A stretch of 64,000 bases of DNA from Actinostola sp. cb2023 (Eukaryota > Cnidaria > Anthozoa > Actiniaria > Actinostolidae): contig JAUJYZ010000607.1 of the NCBI GenBank assembly GCA_033675265.1, positions 372,001 through 436,000 on the forward strand. Reading direction: 5' to 3'. The stretch's first letter is position 1, and every line of letters begins with the position of its first letter. Below are positions 14,201 to 28,400 of the stretch, piece after piece. A program made the translations under genes and the position numbers. The notes under the pieces are model-generated. The model had not been told where the DNA came from. It saw nothing but the letters and a program-made list of their open reading frames with translations, and did not search any database.

Positions 14201-17200
14201 GTACAATCCTTGGCTTTCTTCAAAAAATGACATTGGTAAAGATTCTAAGCACCTGGAACAACTAGTAGGGCCAAAAATTAGAAACACACGATTTCTGCCA
14301 TACATTTACTGTAATGAAATTGCTGCGCCATGTATTTCTGATGGAACCATCTCTGAATTCGTTAAATGTCCAGATTTTTTGACGTAGAATCATTTACTTT
14401 CTTCCAAAAATAAGATTACAAAAGATTCCGAGCTGCTACATCATCTAGTAAGGCGAAAAATTAGTAAAATCGATTTTCTCCCATACATTTACTGTAATGA
14501 AATTGCTGCGCCATGTATTTCTGAGGGAACCATCTCTGAATTCGTTAAATGTCCAGATTTTTTTACGTACAATCCTTGGCTTTCTTCCAAAAATGACATT
14601 GGTAAAGATTCTAAGCAATTGGAACAACTAGTAGGGCCAAAATATGAGAAACACACGATTTCTGCCATACATTTACTGTAATGAAATTGCTGCGCCATGT
14701 ATTTCTGATGGAACCATCTCTGAATTCGTTAAATGTCCAGATTTTTTTACGTACAATCCTTGGCTTTCTTCAAAAAATGACATTGGTAAAGATTCTAAGC
14801 ACCTGGAACAACTAGTAGGGCCAAAAATCAGAAACACACGATTTCTGCCATACATTTACTGTAATGAAATTGCTGCGCCATGTATTTCTGATGGAACCAT
14901 CTCTGAATTCGTTAAATGTCCAGATTTTTTTACGTACAATCCTTGGCTTTCTTCAAAAAATGACATTGGTAAAGATTCTAAGCACCTGGAACAACTAGTA
15001 GGGCCAAAAATTAGAAACACACGATTTCTGCCATACATTTACTGTAATGAAATTGCTGCGCCATGTATTTCTGATGGAACCATCTCTGAATTCGTTAAAT
15101 GTCCAGATTTTTTGACGTACAATCCTTGGATTTCTTCAAAAAATAAGATTAGTAAAGATTTCGAGCTGCTACATCATCTAGTAGGGCCAAAAAATTAGTA
15201 AAATCGATTTTCTCCCATACATTTACTGTAATGAAATTGCTGCGCCATGTATTTCTGATGGAACCATCTCTGAATTCGTTAAATGTCCAGATTTTTTGAC
15301 GTACAATCCTTGGCTTTCTTCAAAAAGTGACATTGGTAAAGATTCTAAGCACCTGGAACAACTAGTACGGCCAAAAATTAGAAACACACGATTTCTGCCA
15401 TACATTTACTGTAATGAAATTGCTGCGCCATGTATTTCTGAAGGAACCATCTCTGAATTCGTTAAATGTCCAGATTTTTTTACGTACAATCCTTGGCTTT
15501 CTTCAAAAAATGACATTGTAAAAATTCTAAGCAATTGGAACAACTAGTAGGGCCAAAATCAGAAACACACGATTTCTGCCATACATTTACTGTAATGAAA
15601 TTGCTGCGCCATGTATTTCTGATGGAACCATCTCTGAATTCGTTAAATGTCCAGATTTTTTTACGTACAATCCTTGGCTTTCTTCAAAAAATGACATTGG
15701 TAAAGATTCTAAGCACCTGGAACAACTAGTAGGGCCAAAAATTAGTAAAATCGATTTCTGCCATACATTTACTGTATTCAAATTTGTTACGTTATGCAAT
15801 TTTTATACAACCTTCTCCAAAGTCGTTGATTGTCCAGATTTTTTGACGTAGAATTCCTTGGCTTTTAAGTAAAAAAATAAGATTAGAAAAGATTCCGAGC
15901 TGCTACATCATCTAGTAAGGCGAAAAATTAGTAAAATCGATTTCCCCCATACATTTACTGTATTCAAATTTGTTACGTTATGCAATTTTTATACAACCTT
16001 CACCAAAGTAGTTGGTTGTTCAGATTTTTTGACGTACAATCCTTGGATTTCTTCCAAAAATGACATTGGTATAGATTCTAAGCAATTGGAACAACTAGTA
16101 GGGCCAAAAATCAGAAACACACGATTTCTGCCATACATTTACTGTAATGAAATTGCTGCGCCATGTATTTCTGATGGAACCATCTCTGAATTCGTTAAAT
16201 GTCCAGATTTTTTTACGTACAATCCTTGGCTTTCTTCAAAAAATGACATTGGTAAAGATTCTAAGCACCTGGAACAACTAGTAGGGCCAAAAATTAGAAA
16301 CACACGATTTCTGCCATACATTTACTGTAATGAAATTGCTGCGCCATGTATTTCTGATGGAACCATCTCTGAATTCGTTAAATGTCCAGATTTTTTGACG
16401 TAGAATCATTTACTTTCTTCCAAAAATAAGATTACAAAAGATTCCGAGCTGCTACATCATCTAGTAAGGCGAAAAATTAGTAAAATCGATTTTCTCCCAT
16501 ACATTTACTGTAATGAAATTGCTGCGCCATGTATTTCTGAAGGAATCATCTCTGAATTCGTTAAATGTCCAGATTTTTTTTACGTACAATCCTTGGCTTT
16601 CTTCCAAAAATGACATTGGTAAAAATTCTAAGCAATTGGAACAACTGGTAGGGCCAAATATCAGAAACACACGATTTCTGCCATACATTTACTGTAATGA
16701 AATTGCTGCGCCATGTATTTCTGATGGAACCATCTCTGAATTCGTTAAATGTCCAGATTTTTTTACGTACAATCCTTGGCTTTCTTCAAAAAATGACATT
16801 GGTAAAGATTCTAAGCACCTGGAACAACTAGTAGGGCCAAAAATCAGAAACACACGATTTCTGCCATACATTTACTGTAATGAAATTGCTGCGCCATGTA
16901 TTTCTGATGGAACCATCTCTGAATTCGTTAAATGTCCAGATTTTTTTACGTACAATCCTTGGCTTTCTTCAAAAAATGACAGTGGTAAAGATTCTAATCA
17001 CCTGGAACAACTAGTAGGGCCAAAAATTAGAAACACACGATTTCTGCCATACATTTACTGTAATGAAATTGCTGCGCCATGTATTTCTGATGGAACCATC
17101 TCTGAATTCGTTAAATGTCCAGATTTTTTGACGTACAATCCTTGGCTTTCTTCAAAAAATAAGATTAGTAAAGATTCCGAGCTGCTACATCATCTAGTAA

Positions 17201-18786
17201 GGCGAAAAATTAGTAAAATCGATTTTCTCCCATACATTTACTGTAATGAAATTGCTGCGCCATGTATTTCTGGTGGAACCATCTCTGAATTCGTTAAATG
17301 TCCAGATTTTTTGACGTACAATCCTTGGCTTTCTTCAAAAAGTGACATTGGTAAAGATTCTAAGCACCTGGAACAACTAGTACGGCCAAAAAATTAGAAA
17401 CACACGATTTCTGCCATACATTTACTGTAATGAAATTGCTGCGCCATGTATTTCTGAAGGAACCATCTCTGAATTCGTTAAATGTCCAGATTTTTTTACG
17501 TACAATCCTTGGCTTTCTTCCAAAAATGACATTGGTAAAAATTCTAAGCAATTGGAACAACTGGTAGGGCCAAATATCAGAAACACACGATTTCTGCCAT
17601 ACATTTACTGTAATGAAATTGCTGCGCCATGTATTTCTGATGGAACCATCTCTGAATTCGTTAAATGTCCAGATTTTTTTTACGTACAATCCTTGGCTGT
17701 CTTCAAAAAATGACATTGGTAAAGATTCTAAGCACCTGGAACAACTAGTAGGGCCAAAAATTAGTAAAATCGATTTCTGCCATACATTTACTGTATTCAA
17801 ATTTGTTACGTTATGCAATTTTTATACAACCTTCTCCAAAGTCGTTGATTGTCCAGATTTTTTTGACGTACATTCCTTGGCTTTTCTTAAAAAAATAAGA
17901 TTAAAAAAGATTCTGAGCTGCTACATCATCTAGTAAGGCGAAAAATTAGTTAAATCGATTTCCCCCATACATTTACTGTATTCAAATTTGTTACGTTATG
18001 CAATTTTTATACAACCTTCACCAAAGTAGTTGGTTGTTCAGATTTTTTGACGTACAATCCTTGGATTTCTTCCAAAAATGACATTGGTATAGATTCTAAG
18101 CAATTGGAACAACTAGTAGGGCCAAAAATCAGAAACACACGATTTCTGCCATACATTTACTGTAATGAAATTGCTGCGCCATGTATTTCTGATGGAACCA
18201 TCTCTGAATTCGTTAAATGTCCAGATTTTTTTACGTACAATCCTTGGCTTTCTTCAAAAAATGACATTGGTAAAGATTCTAAGCACCTGGAACAACTAGT
18301 AGGGCCAAAAATTAGAAACACACGATTTCTGCCATACATTTACTGTAATGAAATTGCTGCGCCATGTATTTCTGATGGAACCATCTCTGAATTCGTTAAA
18401 TGTCCAGATTTTTTGACGTACGAATCATTTACTTTCTTCCAAAAATAAGATTACAAAAGATTCCGAGCTGCTACATCATCTAGTAAGGCGAAAAATTAGT
18501 AAAATCGATTTTCTCCCATACATTTACTGTAATGAAATTGCTGCGCCATGTATTTCTGAAGGAACCATCTCTGAATTCGTTAAATGTCCAGATTTTTTTA
18601 CGTACAATCCTTGGCTTTCTTCAAAAAAAATGACATTGGTAAAAATTCTAAGCAATTGGAACAACTGGTAGGGCCAAAATATCAGAAACACACGATTTGC
18701 TGCCATACATTTACTGTAATGAAATTGCTGCGCCATGTATTTCTGATGGAACCATCTCTGAATTCGTTAAATGTCCCAGATTTTTT

Positions 18787-21700
18787 CAGTAAAATCCTTG
18801 GCTTTCTTCAAAAAATGACATTGGTAAAGATTCTAAGCACCTGGAACAACTAGTAGGGCCAAAAATCAGAAACACACGATTTCTGCCATACATTTACTGT
18901 AATGAAATTGCTGCGCCATGTATTTCTGATGGAACCATCTCTGAATTCGTTAAATGTCCAGATTTTTTGACGTACAATCCTTGGATTTCTTCAAAAAATA
19001 AGATTAGTAAAGATTTCGAGCTGCTACATCATCTAGTAAGGCGAAAAATTAGAAAAAATCGATTTTCTCCCATACATTTACTGTACGGAAATTGTTGCGC
19101 GATGTGTTTTTGATAGAACCATCTCCAAAGTCGTTGATTGTCCAGACTTTGTGACGTACATTCCTTGGCTTTATTTAAAAAAAAATAAGATTAGAAAAGA
19201 TTCCGAGCTGCTACATCATCTAGTAAGGCGAAAAATTAGTTAAATCGATTTCCCCCATACATTTACTGTATTCAAATTTGTTACGTTATGCAATTTTTAT
19301 ACAACCTTCTCCAAAGTAGTTGGTTGTTAAGATTTTTTGACGTACAATCCTTGGATTTCTTCCAAAAATGACATTGGTAAAAATTCTAAGCAATTGGAAC
19401 AACTGGTAGGGCCAAAAATCAGAAACACACGATTTATGCCATACATTTACTGTAATGAAATTGCTGCGCCATGTATTTCTGATGGAACCATCTCTGAATT
19501 CGTTAAATGTCCAGATTTTTTTACGTACAATCCTTGGCTTTCTTCAAAAAATGACAGTGGTAAAGATTCTAATCACCTGGAACAACTAGTAGGGCCAAAA
19601 ATTAGAAACACACGATTTCTGCCATACATTTACTGTAATGAAATTGCTGCGCCATGTATTTCTGATGGAACCATCTCTGAATTCGTTAAATGTCCAGATT
19701 TTTTGACGACGTAGAATCATTTACTTTCTTCCAAAAATAAGATTACAAAAGATTCCGAGCTGCTACATGATCTAGTAAGGCGCCAAAAATTAGTAAAATC
19801 GATTTTCTCCCCTACATTTACTGTAATGAAATTGCTGCGCCATGTATTTCTGAAGGAACCATCTCTGAATTCGTTAAATGTCCAGATTTTTTTACGTACA
19901 ATCCTTGGCTTTCTTCAAAAAATGACATTGGTAAAGATTCTAAGCACCTGGAACAACTAGTAGGGCCAAAAATCAGAAACACACGATTTCTGCCATACAT
20001 TTACTGTAATGAAATTGCTGCGCCATGTATTTCTGATGGAACCATCTCTGAATTCGTTAAATGTCCAGATTTTTTTACGTACAATCCTTGGCTTTCTTCA
20101 AAAAATGACAGTGGTAAAGATTCTAATCACCTGGAACAACTAGTAGGGCCAAAAATTAGAAACACACGATTTCTGCCATACATTTACTGTAATGAAATTG
20201 CTGCGCCATGTATTTCTGATGGAACCATCTCTGAATTCGTTAAATGTCCAGATTTTTTGACGTACAATCCTTGGCTTTCTTCAAAAAATAAGATTAGTAA
20301 AGATTTCGAGCTGCTACATCATCTAGTAAGGCGAAAAATTAGTAAAATCGATTTTCTCCCATACATTTACTGTAATGAAATTGCTGCGCCATGTATTTCT
20401 GGTGGAACCATCTCTGAATTCGTTAAATGTCCAGATTTTTTGACGTACAATCCTTGGCTTTCTTCAAAAAGTGACATTGGTAAAGATTCTAAGCACCTGG
20501 AACAATTAGTACGGCCAAAAATTAGAAACACACGATTTCTGCCATACATTTACTGTAATGAAATTGCTGCGCCATGTATTTCTGAAGGAACCATCTCTGA
20601 ATTCGTTAAATGTCCAGATTTTTTTACGTACAATCCTTGGCTTTCTTCCAAAAATGACATTGGTAAAAATTCTAAGCAATTGGAACAACTGGTAGGGCCA
20701 AATCAGATCAGAAACACACGATTTCTGCCATACATTTACTGTAATGAAATTGCTGCGCCATGTATTTCTAATGGAACCATCTCTGAATTCGTTAAATGTC
20801 CAGATTTTTTGACGTACAATCCTTGGCTTTCTTCAAAAAATGACATTGGTTAAAATTCTAAGCAATTGGAACAACTGGTAGGGCCAAAAAAAATCAGAAA
20901 CACACGATTGCTGCCATACATTTACTGTAATGAAATTGCTGCGCCATGTATTTCTGATGGAACCATCTCTGAATTCGTTAAATGTCCCAAGATTTTTTCA
21001 GTAAAATCCTTGGCTTTCTTCAAAAAATGACATTGGTAAAGATTCTAAGCACCTGGAACAACTAGTAGGGCCAAAAATCAGAAACACACGATTTCTGCCA
21101 TACATTTACTGTAATGAAATTGCTGCGCCATGTATTTCTGATGGAACCATCTCTGAATTCGTTAAATGTCCAGATTTTTTGACGTACAATCCTTGGATTT
21201 CTTCAAAAAATAAGATTAGTAAAGATTTCGAGCTGCTACATCATCTAGTAAGGCGAAAAATTAGTAAAATCGATTTTCTCCCATACATTTACTGTACGGA
21301 AATTGTTGCGCGATGTGTTTTTGATAGAACCATCTCCAAAGTCGTTGATTGTCCAGACTTTGTGACGTACATTCCTTGGCTTTATTTAAAAAATAAGATT
21401 AGAAAAGATTCCGAGCTGCTACATCATCTAGTAAGGCGAAAAATTAGTTAAATCGATTTCCCCCATACATTTACTGTATTCAAATTTGTTACGTTATGCA
21501 ATTTTTATACAACCTTCTCCAAAGTAGTTGGTTGTTAAGATTTTTTTACGTACAATCCTTGGCTTTCTTCAAAAAATGACAGTGGTAAAGATTCTAATCA
21601 CCTGGAACAACTAGTAGGGCCAAAAATTAGAAACACACGATTTCTGCCATACATTTACTGTAATGAAATTGCTGCGCCATGTATTTCTGATGGAACCATC

Positions 21701-24700
21701 TCTGAATTCGTTAAATGTCCAGATTTTTTGACGAAGAATCATTTACTTTCTTCCAAAAATAAGATTACAAAAGATTCCGAGCTGCTACATCATCTAGTAA
21801 GGCGAAAAATTAGTTAAATCGATTTTCTCCCCTACATTTACTGTAATGAAATTGCTGCGCCATGTATTTCTGAAGGAACCATCTCTGAATTCGTTAAATG
21901 TCCAGATTTTTTTACGTACAATCCTTGGCTTTCTTCCAAAAATGACATTGGTAAAAATTCTAAGCAATTGGAACAACTGGTAGGGCCAAATATCAGAAAC
22001 ACACGATTTCTGCCATACATTTACTGTAATGAAATTGCTGCGCCATGTATTTCTGATGGAACCATCTCTGAATTCGTTAAATGTCCAGATTTTTTTACGT
22101 ACAATCCTTGGCTTTCTTCAAAAAATGACATTGGTAAAGATTCTAAGCACCTGGAACAACTAGTAGGGCCAAAAATCAGAAACACACGATTTCTGCCATA
22201 CATTTACTGTAATGAAATTGCTGCGCCATGTATTTCTGATGGAACCATCTCTGAATTCGTTAAATGTCCAGATTTTTTTACGTACAATCCTTGGCTTTCT
22301 TCAAAAAATGACAGTGGTAAAGATTCTAATCACCTGGAACAACTAGTAGGGCCAAAAATTAGAAACACACGATTTCTGCCATACATTTACTGTAATGAAA
22401 TTGCTGCGCCATGTATTTCTGATGGAACCATCTCTGAATTCGTTAAATGTCCAGATTTTTTGACGTACAATCCTTGGATTTCTTCAATAAATAAGATTAG
22501 TAAAGATTTCGAGCTGCTACATCATCTAGTAAGGCGAAAAATTAGTAAAATCGATTTTCTCCCATACATTTACTGTAATGAAATTGCTGCGCCATGTATT
22601 TCTGGTGGAACCATCTCTGAATTCGTTAAATGTCCAGATTTTTTGACGTACAATCCTTGGCTTTCTTCAAAAAGTGACATTGGTAAAGATTCTAAGCACC
22701 TGGAACAATTAGTACGGCCAAAAATTAGAAACACACGATTTCTGCCATACATTTACTGTAATGAAATTGCTGCGCCATGTATTTCTGAAGGAACCATCTC
22801 TGAATTCGTTAAATGTCCAGATTTTTTTACGTACAATCCTTGGCTTTCTTCCAAAAATGACATTGGTAAAAATTCTAAGCAATTGGAACAACTGGTAGGG
22901 CCTAATATCAGAAACACACGATTTCTGCCATACATTTACTGTAATGAAATTGCTGCGCCATGTATTTCTAATGGAACCATCTCTGAATTCGTTAAATGTC
23001 CAGATTTTTTGACGTACAATCCTTGGCTTTCTTCAAAAAATGACATTGGTTAAAATTCTAAGCAATTGGAACAACTGGTAGGGCCAAAAATCAGAAACAC
23101 ACGATTGCTGCCATACATTTACTGTAATGAAATTGCTGCGCCATGTATTTCTGATGGAACCATCTCTGAATTCGTTAAATGTCCCAAAGAAAAATTCAGT
23201 AAAATCCTTGGCTTTCTTCAAAAAATGACATTGGTAAAGATTCTAAGCACCTGGAACAACTAGTAGGGCCAAAAATCAGAAACACACGATTTCTGCCATA
23301 CATTTACTGTAATGAAATTGCTGCGCCATGTATTTCTGATGGAACCATCTCTGAATTCGTTAAATGTCCAGATTTTTTGACGTACAATCCTTGGATTTCT
23401 TCAAAAAATAAGATTAGTAAAGATTTCGAGCTGCTACATCATCTAGTAAGGCGAAAAATTAGTAAAATCGATTTTCTCCCATACATTTACTGTACGGAAA
23501 TTGTTGCGCGATGTGTTTTTGATAGAACCATCTCCAAAGTCGTTGATTGTCCAGACTTTGTGACGTACATTCCTTGGCTTTATTTAAAAAATAAGATTAG
23601 AAAAGATTCCGAGCTGCTACATCATCTAGTAAGGCGAAAAATTAGTTAAATCGATTTCCCCCATACATTTACTGTATTCAAATTTGTTACGTTATGCAAT
23701 TTTTATACAACCTTCTCCAAAGTAGTTGGTTGTTAAGATTTTTTGACGTACAATCCTTGGATTTCTTCCAAAAATGACATTGGTAAAAATTCTAAGCAAT
23801 TGGAACAACTGGTAGGGCCAAAAATCAGAAACACACGATTTCTGCCATACATTTACTGTAATGAAATTGCTGCGCCATGTATTTCTGATGGAACCATCTC
23901 TGAATTCGTTAAATGTCCAGATTTTTTTACGTACAATCCTTGGCTTTCTTCAAAAAATGACAGTGGTAAAGATTCTAATCACCTGGAACAACTAGTAGGG
24001 CCAAAAATTAGAAACACACGATTTCTGCCATACATTTACTGTAATGAAATTGCTGCGCCATGTATTTCTGATGGAACCATCTCTGAATTCGTTAAATGTC
24101 CAGATTTTTTGACGTACAATCCTTGGATTTCTTCAATAAATAAGATTAGTAAAGATTTCGAGCTGCTACATCATCTAGTAAGGCGAAAAATTAGTAAAAT
24201 CGATTTTCTCCCATACATTTACTGTAATGAAATTGCTGCGCCATGTATTTCTGGTGGAACCATCTCTGAATTCGTTAAATGTCCAGATTTTTTGACGTAC
24301 AATCCTTGGCTTTCTTCAAAAAGTGACATTGGTAAAGATTCTAAGCACCTGGAACAACTAGTACGGCCAAAAATTAGAAACACACGATTTCTGCCATACA
24401 TTTACTGTAATGAAATTGCTGCGCCATGTATTTCTGAAGGAACCATCTCTGAANGAACCATCTCTGAATTCGTTAAATGTCCAGATTTTTTGACGTACAA
24501 TCCTTGGCTTTCTTCAAAAAATGACATTGGTTAAAATTCTAAGCAATTGGAACAACTGGTAGGGCCAAAAATTAGAAACACACGATTTCTGCCATACATT
24601 TACTGTAATGAAATTGCGGCGCCATGTATTTTTGATAGAACCATCTCCAAAGTCGTTGATTATCCAGATTTTTTGACGTAGAATCATTTACTTTCTTCCA

Positions 24701-25420
24701 AAAATAAGATTAGAAAAGATTCCGAGCTGCTACATCATCTAGTAAGGCGAAAAATTAGTAAAATCGATTTCCCCCATACATTTACTGTATTTAAATTTGT
24801 TACGTTATGCAATTTTTATACAACCTTCTCCAAAGAAGTTGATTGTCCAGATTTTTTGACGTACAATCCTTGGCTTTCTTCAAAAAATGACATTGGTAAA
24901 GATTCTAAGCACCTGGAACAACTAGTAGGGCCAAAAATCAGAAACACACGATTTCTGCCATACATTTACTGTAATGAAATTGCGGCGCCATGTATTTCTG
25001 ATGGAACCATCTCTGAATTCGTTAAATGTCCAGATTTTTTTACGTACAATCCTTGGCTTTCTTCAAAAAATGACATTGGTAAAGATTCTCAGCACATGGA
25101 ACAACTAGTAGGGCCAAAAATTAGAAACACACGATTTCTGCCATACATTTACTGTAATGAAATTGCTGCGCCATGTATTTCTGATGGAACCATCTCTGAA
25201 TTCGTTAAATGTCCAGATTTTTTGACGTACAATCCTTGGCTTTCTTCAAAAAATGACATTGGTTAAAATTCTAAGCAATTGGAACAACTGGTAGGGCCAA
25301 AAATCAGAAACACACGATTGCTGCCATACATTTACTGTAATGAAATTGCTGCGCCATGTATTTCTGATGGAACCATCTCTGAATTCGTTAAATGTCCCAA
25401 AGAAAAATTCAGTAAAATCC
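18787..25420. repeat. higher-order repeat zone, about 2.2 kb (12 monomers)
   Basis: A rare monomer variant containing CAGTAAAATCC in place of GACGTACAATCC occurs at 18787, 20999, 23197 and 25410, giving spacings of 2212, 2198 and 2213 bases (12 x 183 = 2196). A second marker, the type C pair with GTACGGAAATTGTTGCGC, recurs about 200-300 bases downstream of the first three copies with the same spacing. It then recurs at irregular intervals to about 32.7 kb. This is the signature of amplification of a multi-monomer block. Confidence 0.8.
24454..24454. other. single ambiguous base N inside the array
   Basis: The only N in the window is here. The bases on either side repeat GAACCATCTCTGAA, so a piece of monomer is duplicated across the N. 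This looks like an assembly join between overlapping reads or contigs rather than a biological feature. Confidence 0.8.
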
Positions 25421-28400
25421 TTGGCTTTCTTCAAAAAATGACATTGGTAAAGATTCTAAGCACCTGGAACAACTAGTAGGGCCAAAAATCAGAAACACAC
25501 GATTTCTGCCATACATTTACTGTAATGAAATTGCTGCGCCATGTATTTCTGATGGAACCATCTCTGAATTCGTTAAATATCCAGATTTTTTGACGTACAA
25601 TCCTTGGCTTTCTTCAAAAAATGACATTGGTAAAGATTCTAAGCACCTGGAACAACTAGTAGGGCCAAAAATCAGAAACACACGATTTCTGCCATACATT
25701 TACTGTAATGAAATTGCTGCGCCATGTATTTCTGATGGAACCATCTCTGAATTCGTTAAATGTCCATATTTTTTAACGTACAATCCTTGGCTTTCTTCAA
25801 AAAATGACATTGGTAAAGATTCTAAGCACCTGGAACAACTAGTAGGGCCAAAAATTAGAAACACACGATTTCTGCCATACATTTACTGTAATGAAATTGC
25901 TGCGTCATGTATTTCTGATGGAACCATCTCTGAATTCGTTAAATGTCCAGATTTTTTAACGTACAATCCTTGGCTTTCTTCAAAAAATGACATTAGTAAA
26001 GATTCTAAGCACCTGCAACAACTAATAGGGCCAAAAATTAGAAACACACGATTTCTGCCATACATTTACTGTAATGAAATTGCTGCGCCATGTATTTTTG
26101 ATAGAACCATCTCCAAAGTCGTTGATTATCCAGATTTTTTGACGTAGAATCATTTACTTTCTTCCAAAAATAAGATTAGAAAAGATTCCGAGCTGCTACA
26201 TCATCTAGTAAGGCGAAAAATTAGTAAAATCGATTTCCCTCATACATTTACTGTATTTAAATTTGTTACGTTATGCAATTTTTATACAACCTTCTCCAAA
26301 GAAGTTGATTGTCCAGATTTTTTGACGTACAATCCTTGGCTTTCTTCAAAAAGTGACATTGGTATAGATTCTAAGCACCTGGAACAACTAGTACGGCCAA
26401 AAATCAGAAACACACGATTTCTGCCATACATTTACTGTAATGAAATTGCTGCGCCATGTATTTCTGAAGGAACCATCTCTGAATTCGTTAAATGTCCAGA
26501 TTTTTTTACGTACAATCCTTGGCTTTCTTCCAAAAATGACATTGGTAAAAATTCTAAGCAATTGGAACAACTGGTAGGGCCAAATATCAGAAACACACGA
26601 TTTCTGCCATACATTTATTGTAATGAAATTGCTGCGCCATGTATTTCTGATGGAACCATCTCTGAATTCGTTAAATGTCCAGATTTTTTGACGTACAATC
26701 CTTGGCTTTCTTCAAAAAATGACATTGGTTAAAATTCTAAGCAATTGGAACAACTGGTAGGGCCAAAAATTAGAAACACACGATTTCTGCCATACATTTA
26801 CTGTAATGAAATTGCGGCGCCATGTATTTTTGATAGAACCATCTCCAAAGTCGTTGATTATCCAGATTTTTTGACGTAGAATCATTTACTTTCTTCCAAA
26901 AATAAGATTAGAAAAGATTCCGAGCTGCTACATCATCTAGTAAGGCGAAAAATTAGTAAAATCGATTTCCCCCATACATTTACTGTATTTAAATTTGTTA
27001 CGTTATGCAATTTTTATACAACCTTCTCCAAAGAAGTTGATTGTCCAGATTTTTTGACGTACAATCCTTGGCTTTCTTCAAAAAATGACATTGGTAAAGA
27101 TTCTAAGCACCTGGAACAACTAGTAGGGCCAAAAATCAGAAACACACGATTTCTGCCATACATTTACTGTAATGAAATTGCTGCGCCATGTATTTCTGAT
27201 GGAACCATCTCTGAATTCGTTAAATGTCCAGATTTTTTGACGTACAATCCTTGGATTTCTTCAAAAAATAAGATTAGTAAAGATTTCGAGCTGCTACATC
27301 ATCTAGTAAGGCGAAAAATTAGTAAAATCGATTTTCTCCCATACATTTACTGTACGGAAATTGTTGCGCGATGTGTTTTTGATAGAACCATCTCCAAAGT
27401 CGTTGATTGTCCAGACTTTGTGACGTACATTCCTTGGCTTTATTTAAAAAATAAGATTAGAAAAGATTCCGAGCTGCTACATCATCTAGTAAGGCGAAAA
27501 AAAGTAGTTAAATCGATTTCCCCCATACATTTACTGTATTCAAATTTGTTACGTTATGCAATTTTTATACAACCTTCTCCAAAGTAGTTGGTTGTTAAGA
27601 TTTTTTGACGTACAATCCTTGGATTTCTTCCAAAAATGACATTGGTAAAAATTCTAAGCAATTGGAACAACTGGTAGGGCCAAAAATCAGAAACACACGA
27701 TTTCTGCCATACATTTACTGTAATGAAATTGCTGCGCCATGTATTTCTGATGGAACCATCTCTGAATTCGTTAAATGTCCAGATTTTTTTACGTACAATC
27801 CTTGGCTTTCTTCAAAAAATGACAGTGGTAAAGATTCTAATCACCTGGAACAACTAGTAGGGCCAAAAATTAGAAACACACGATTTCTGCCATACATTTA
27901 CTGTAATGAAATTGCTGCGCCATGTATTTCTGATGGAACCATCTCTGAATTCGTTAAATGTCCAGATTTTTTGACGTACAATCCTTGGATTTCTTCAATA
28001 AATAAGATTAGTAAAGATTTCGAGCTGCTACATCATCTAGTAAGGCGAAAAATTAGTAAAATCGATTTTCTCCCATACATTTACTGTAATGAAATTGCTG
28101 CGCCATGTATTTCTGGTGGAACCATCTCTGAATTCGTTAAATGTCCAGATTTTTTGACGTACAATCCTTGGCTTTCTTCAAAAAGTGACATTGGTAAAGA
28201 TTCTAAGCACCTGGAACAACTAGTACGGCCAAAAATTAGAAACACACGATTTCTGCCATACATTTACTGTAATGAAATTGCTGCGCCATGTATTTCTGAT
28301 GGAACCATCTCTGAATTCGTTAAATGTCCATATTTGTTTACGTACAATCCTTGGCTTTCTTCCAAAAATGACATTGGTAAAAATTCTAAGCAATTGGAAC

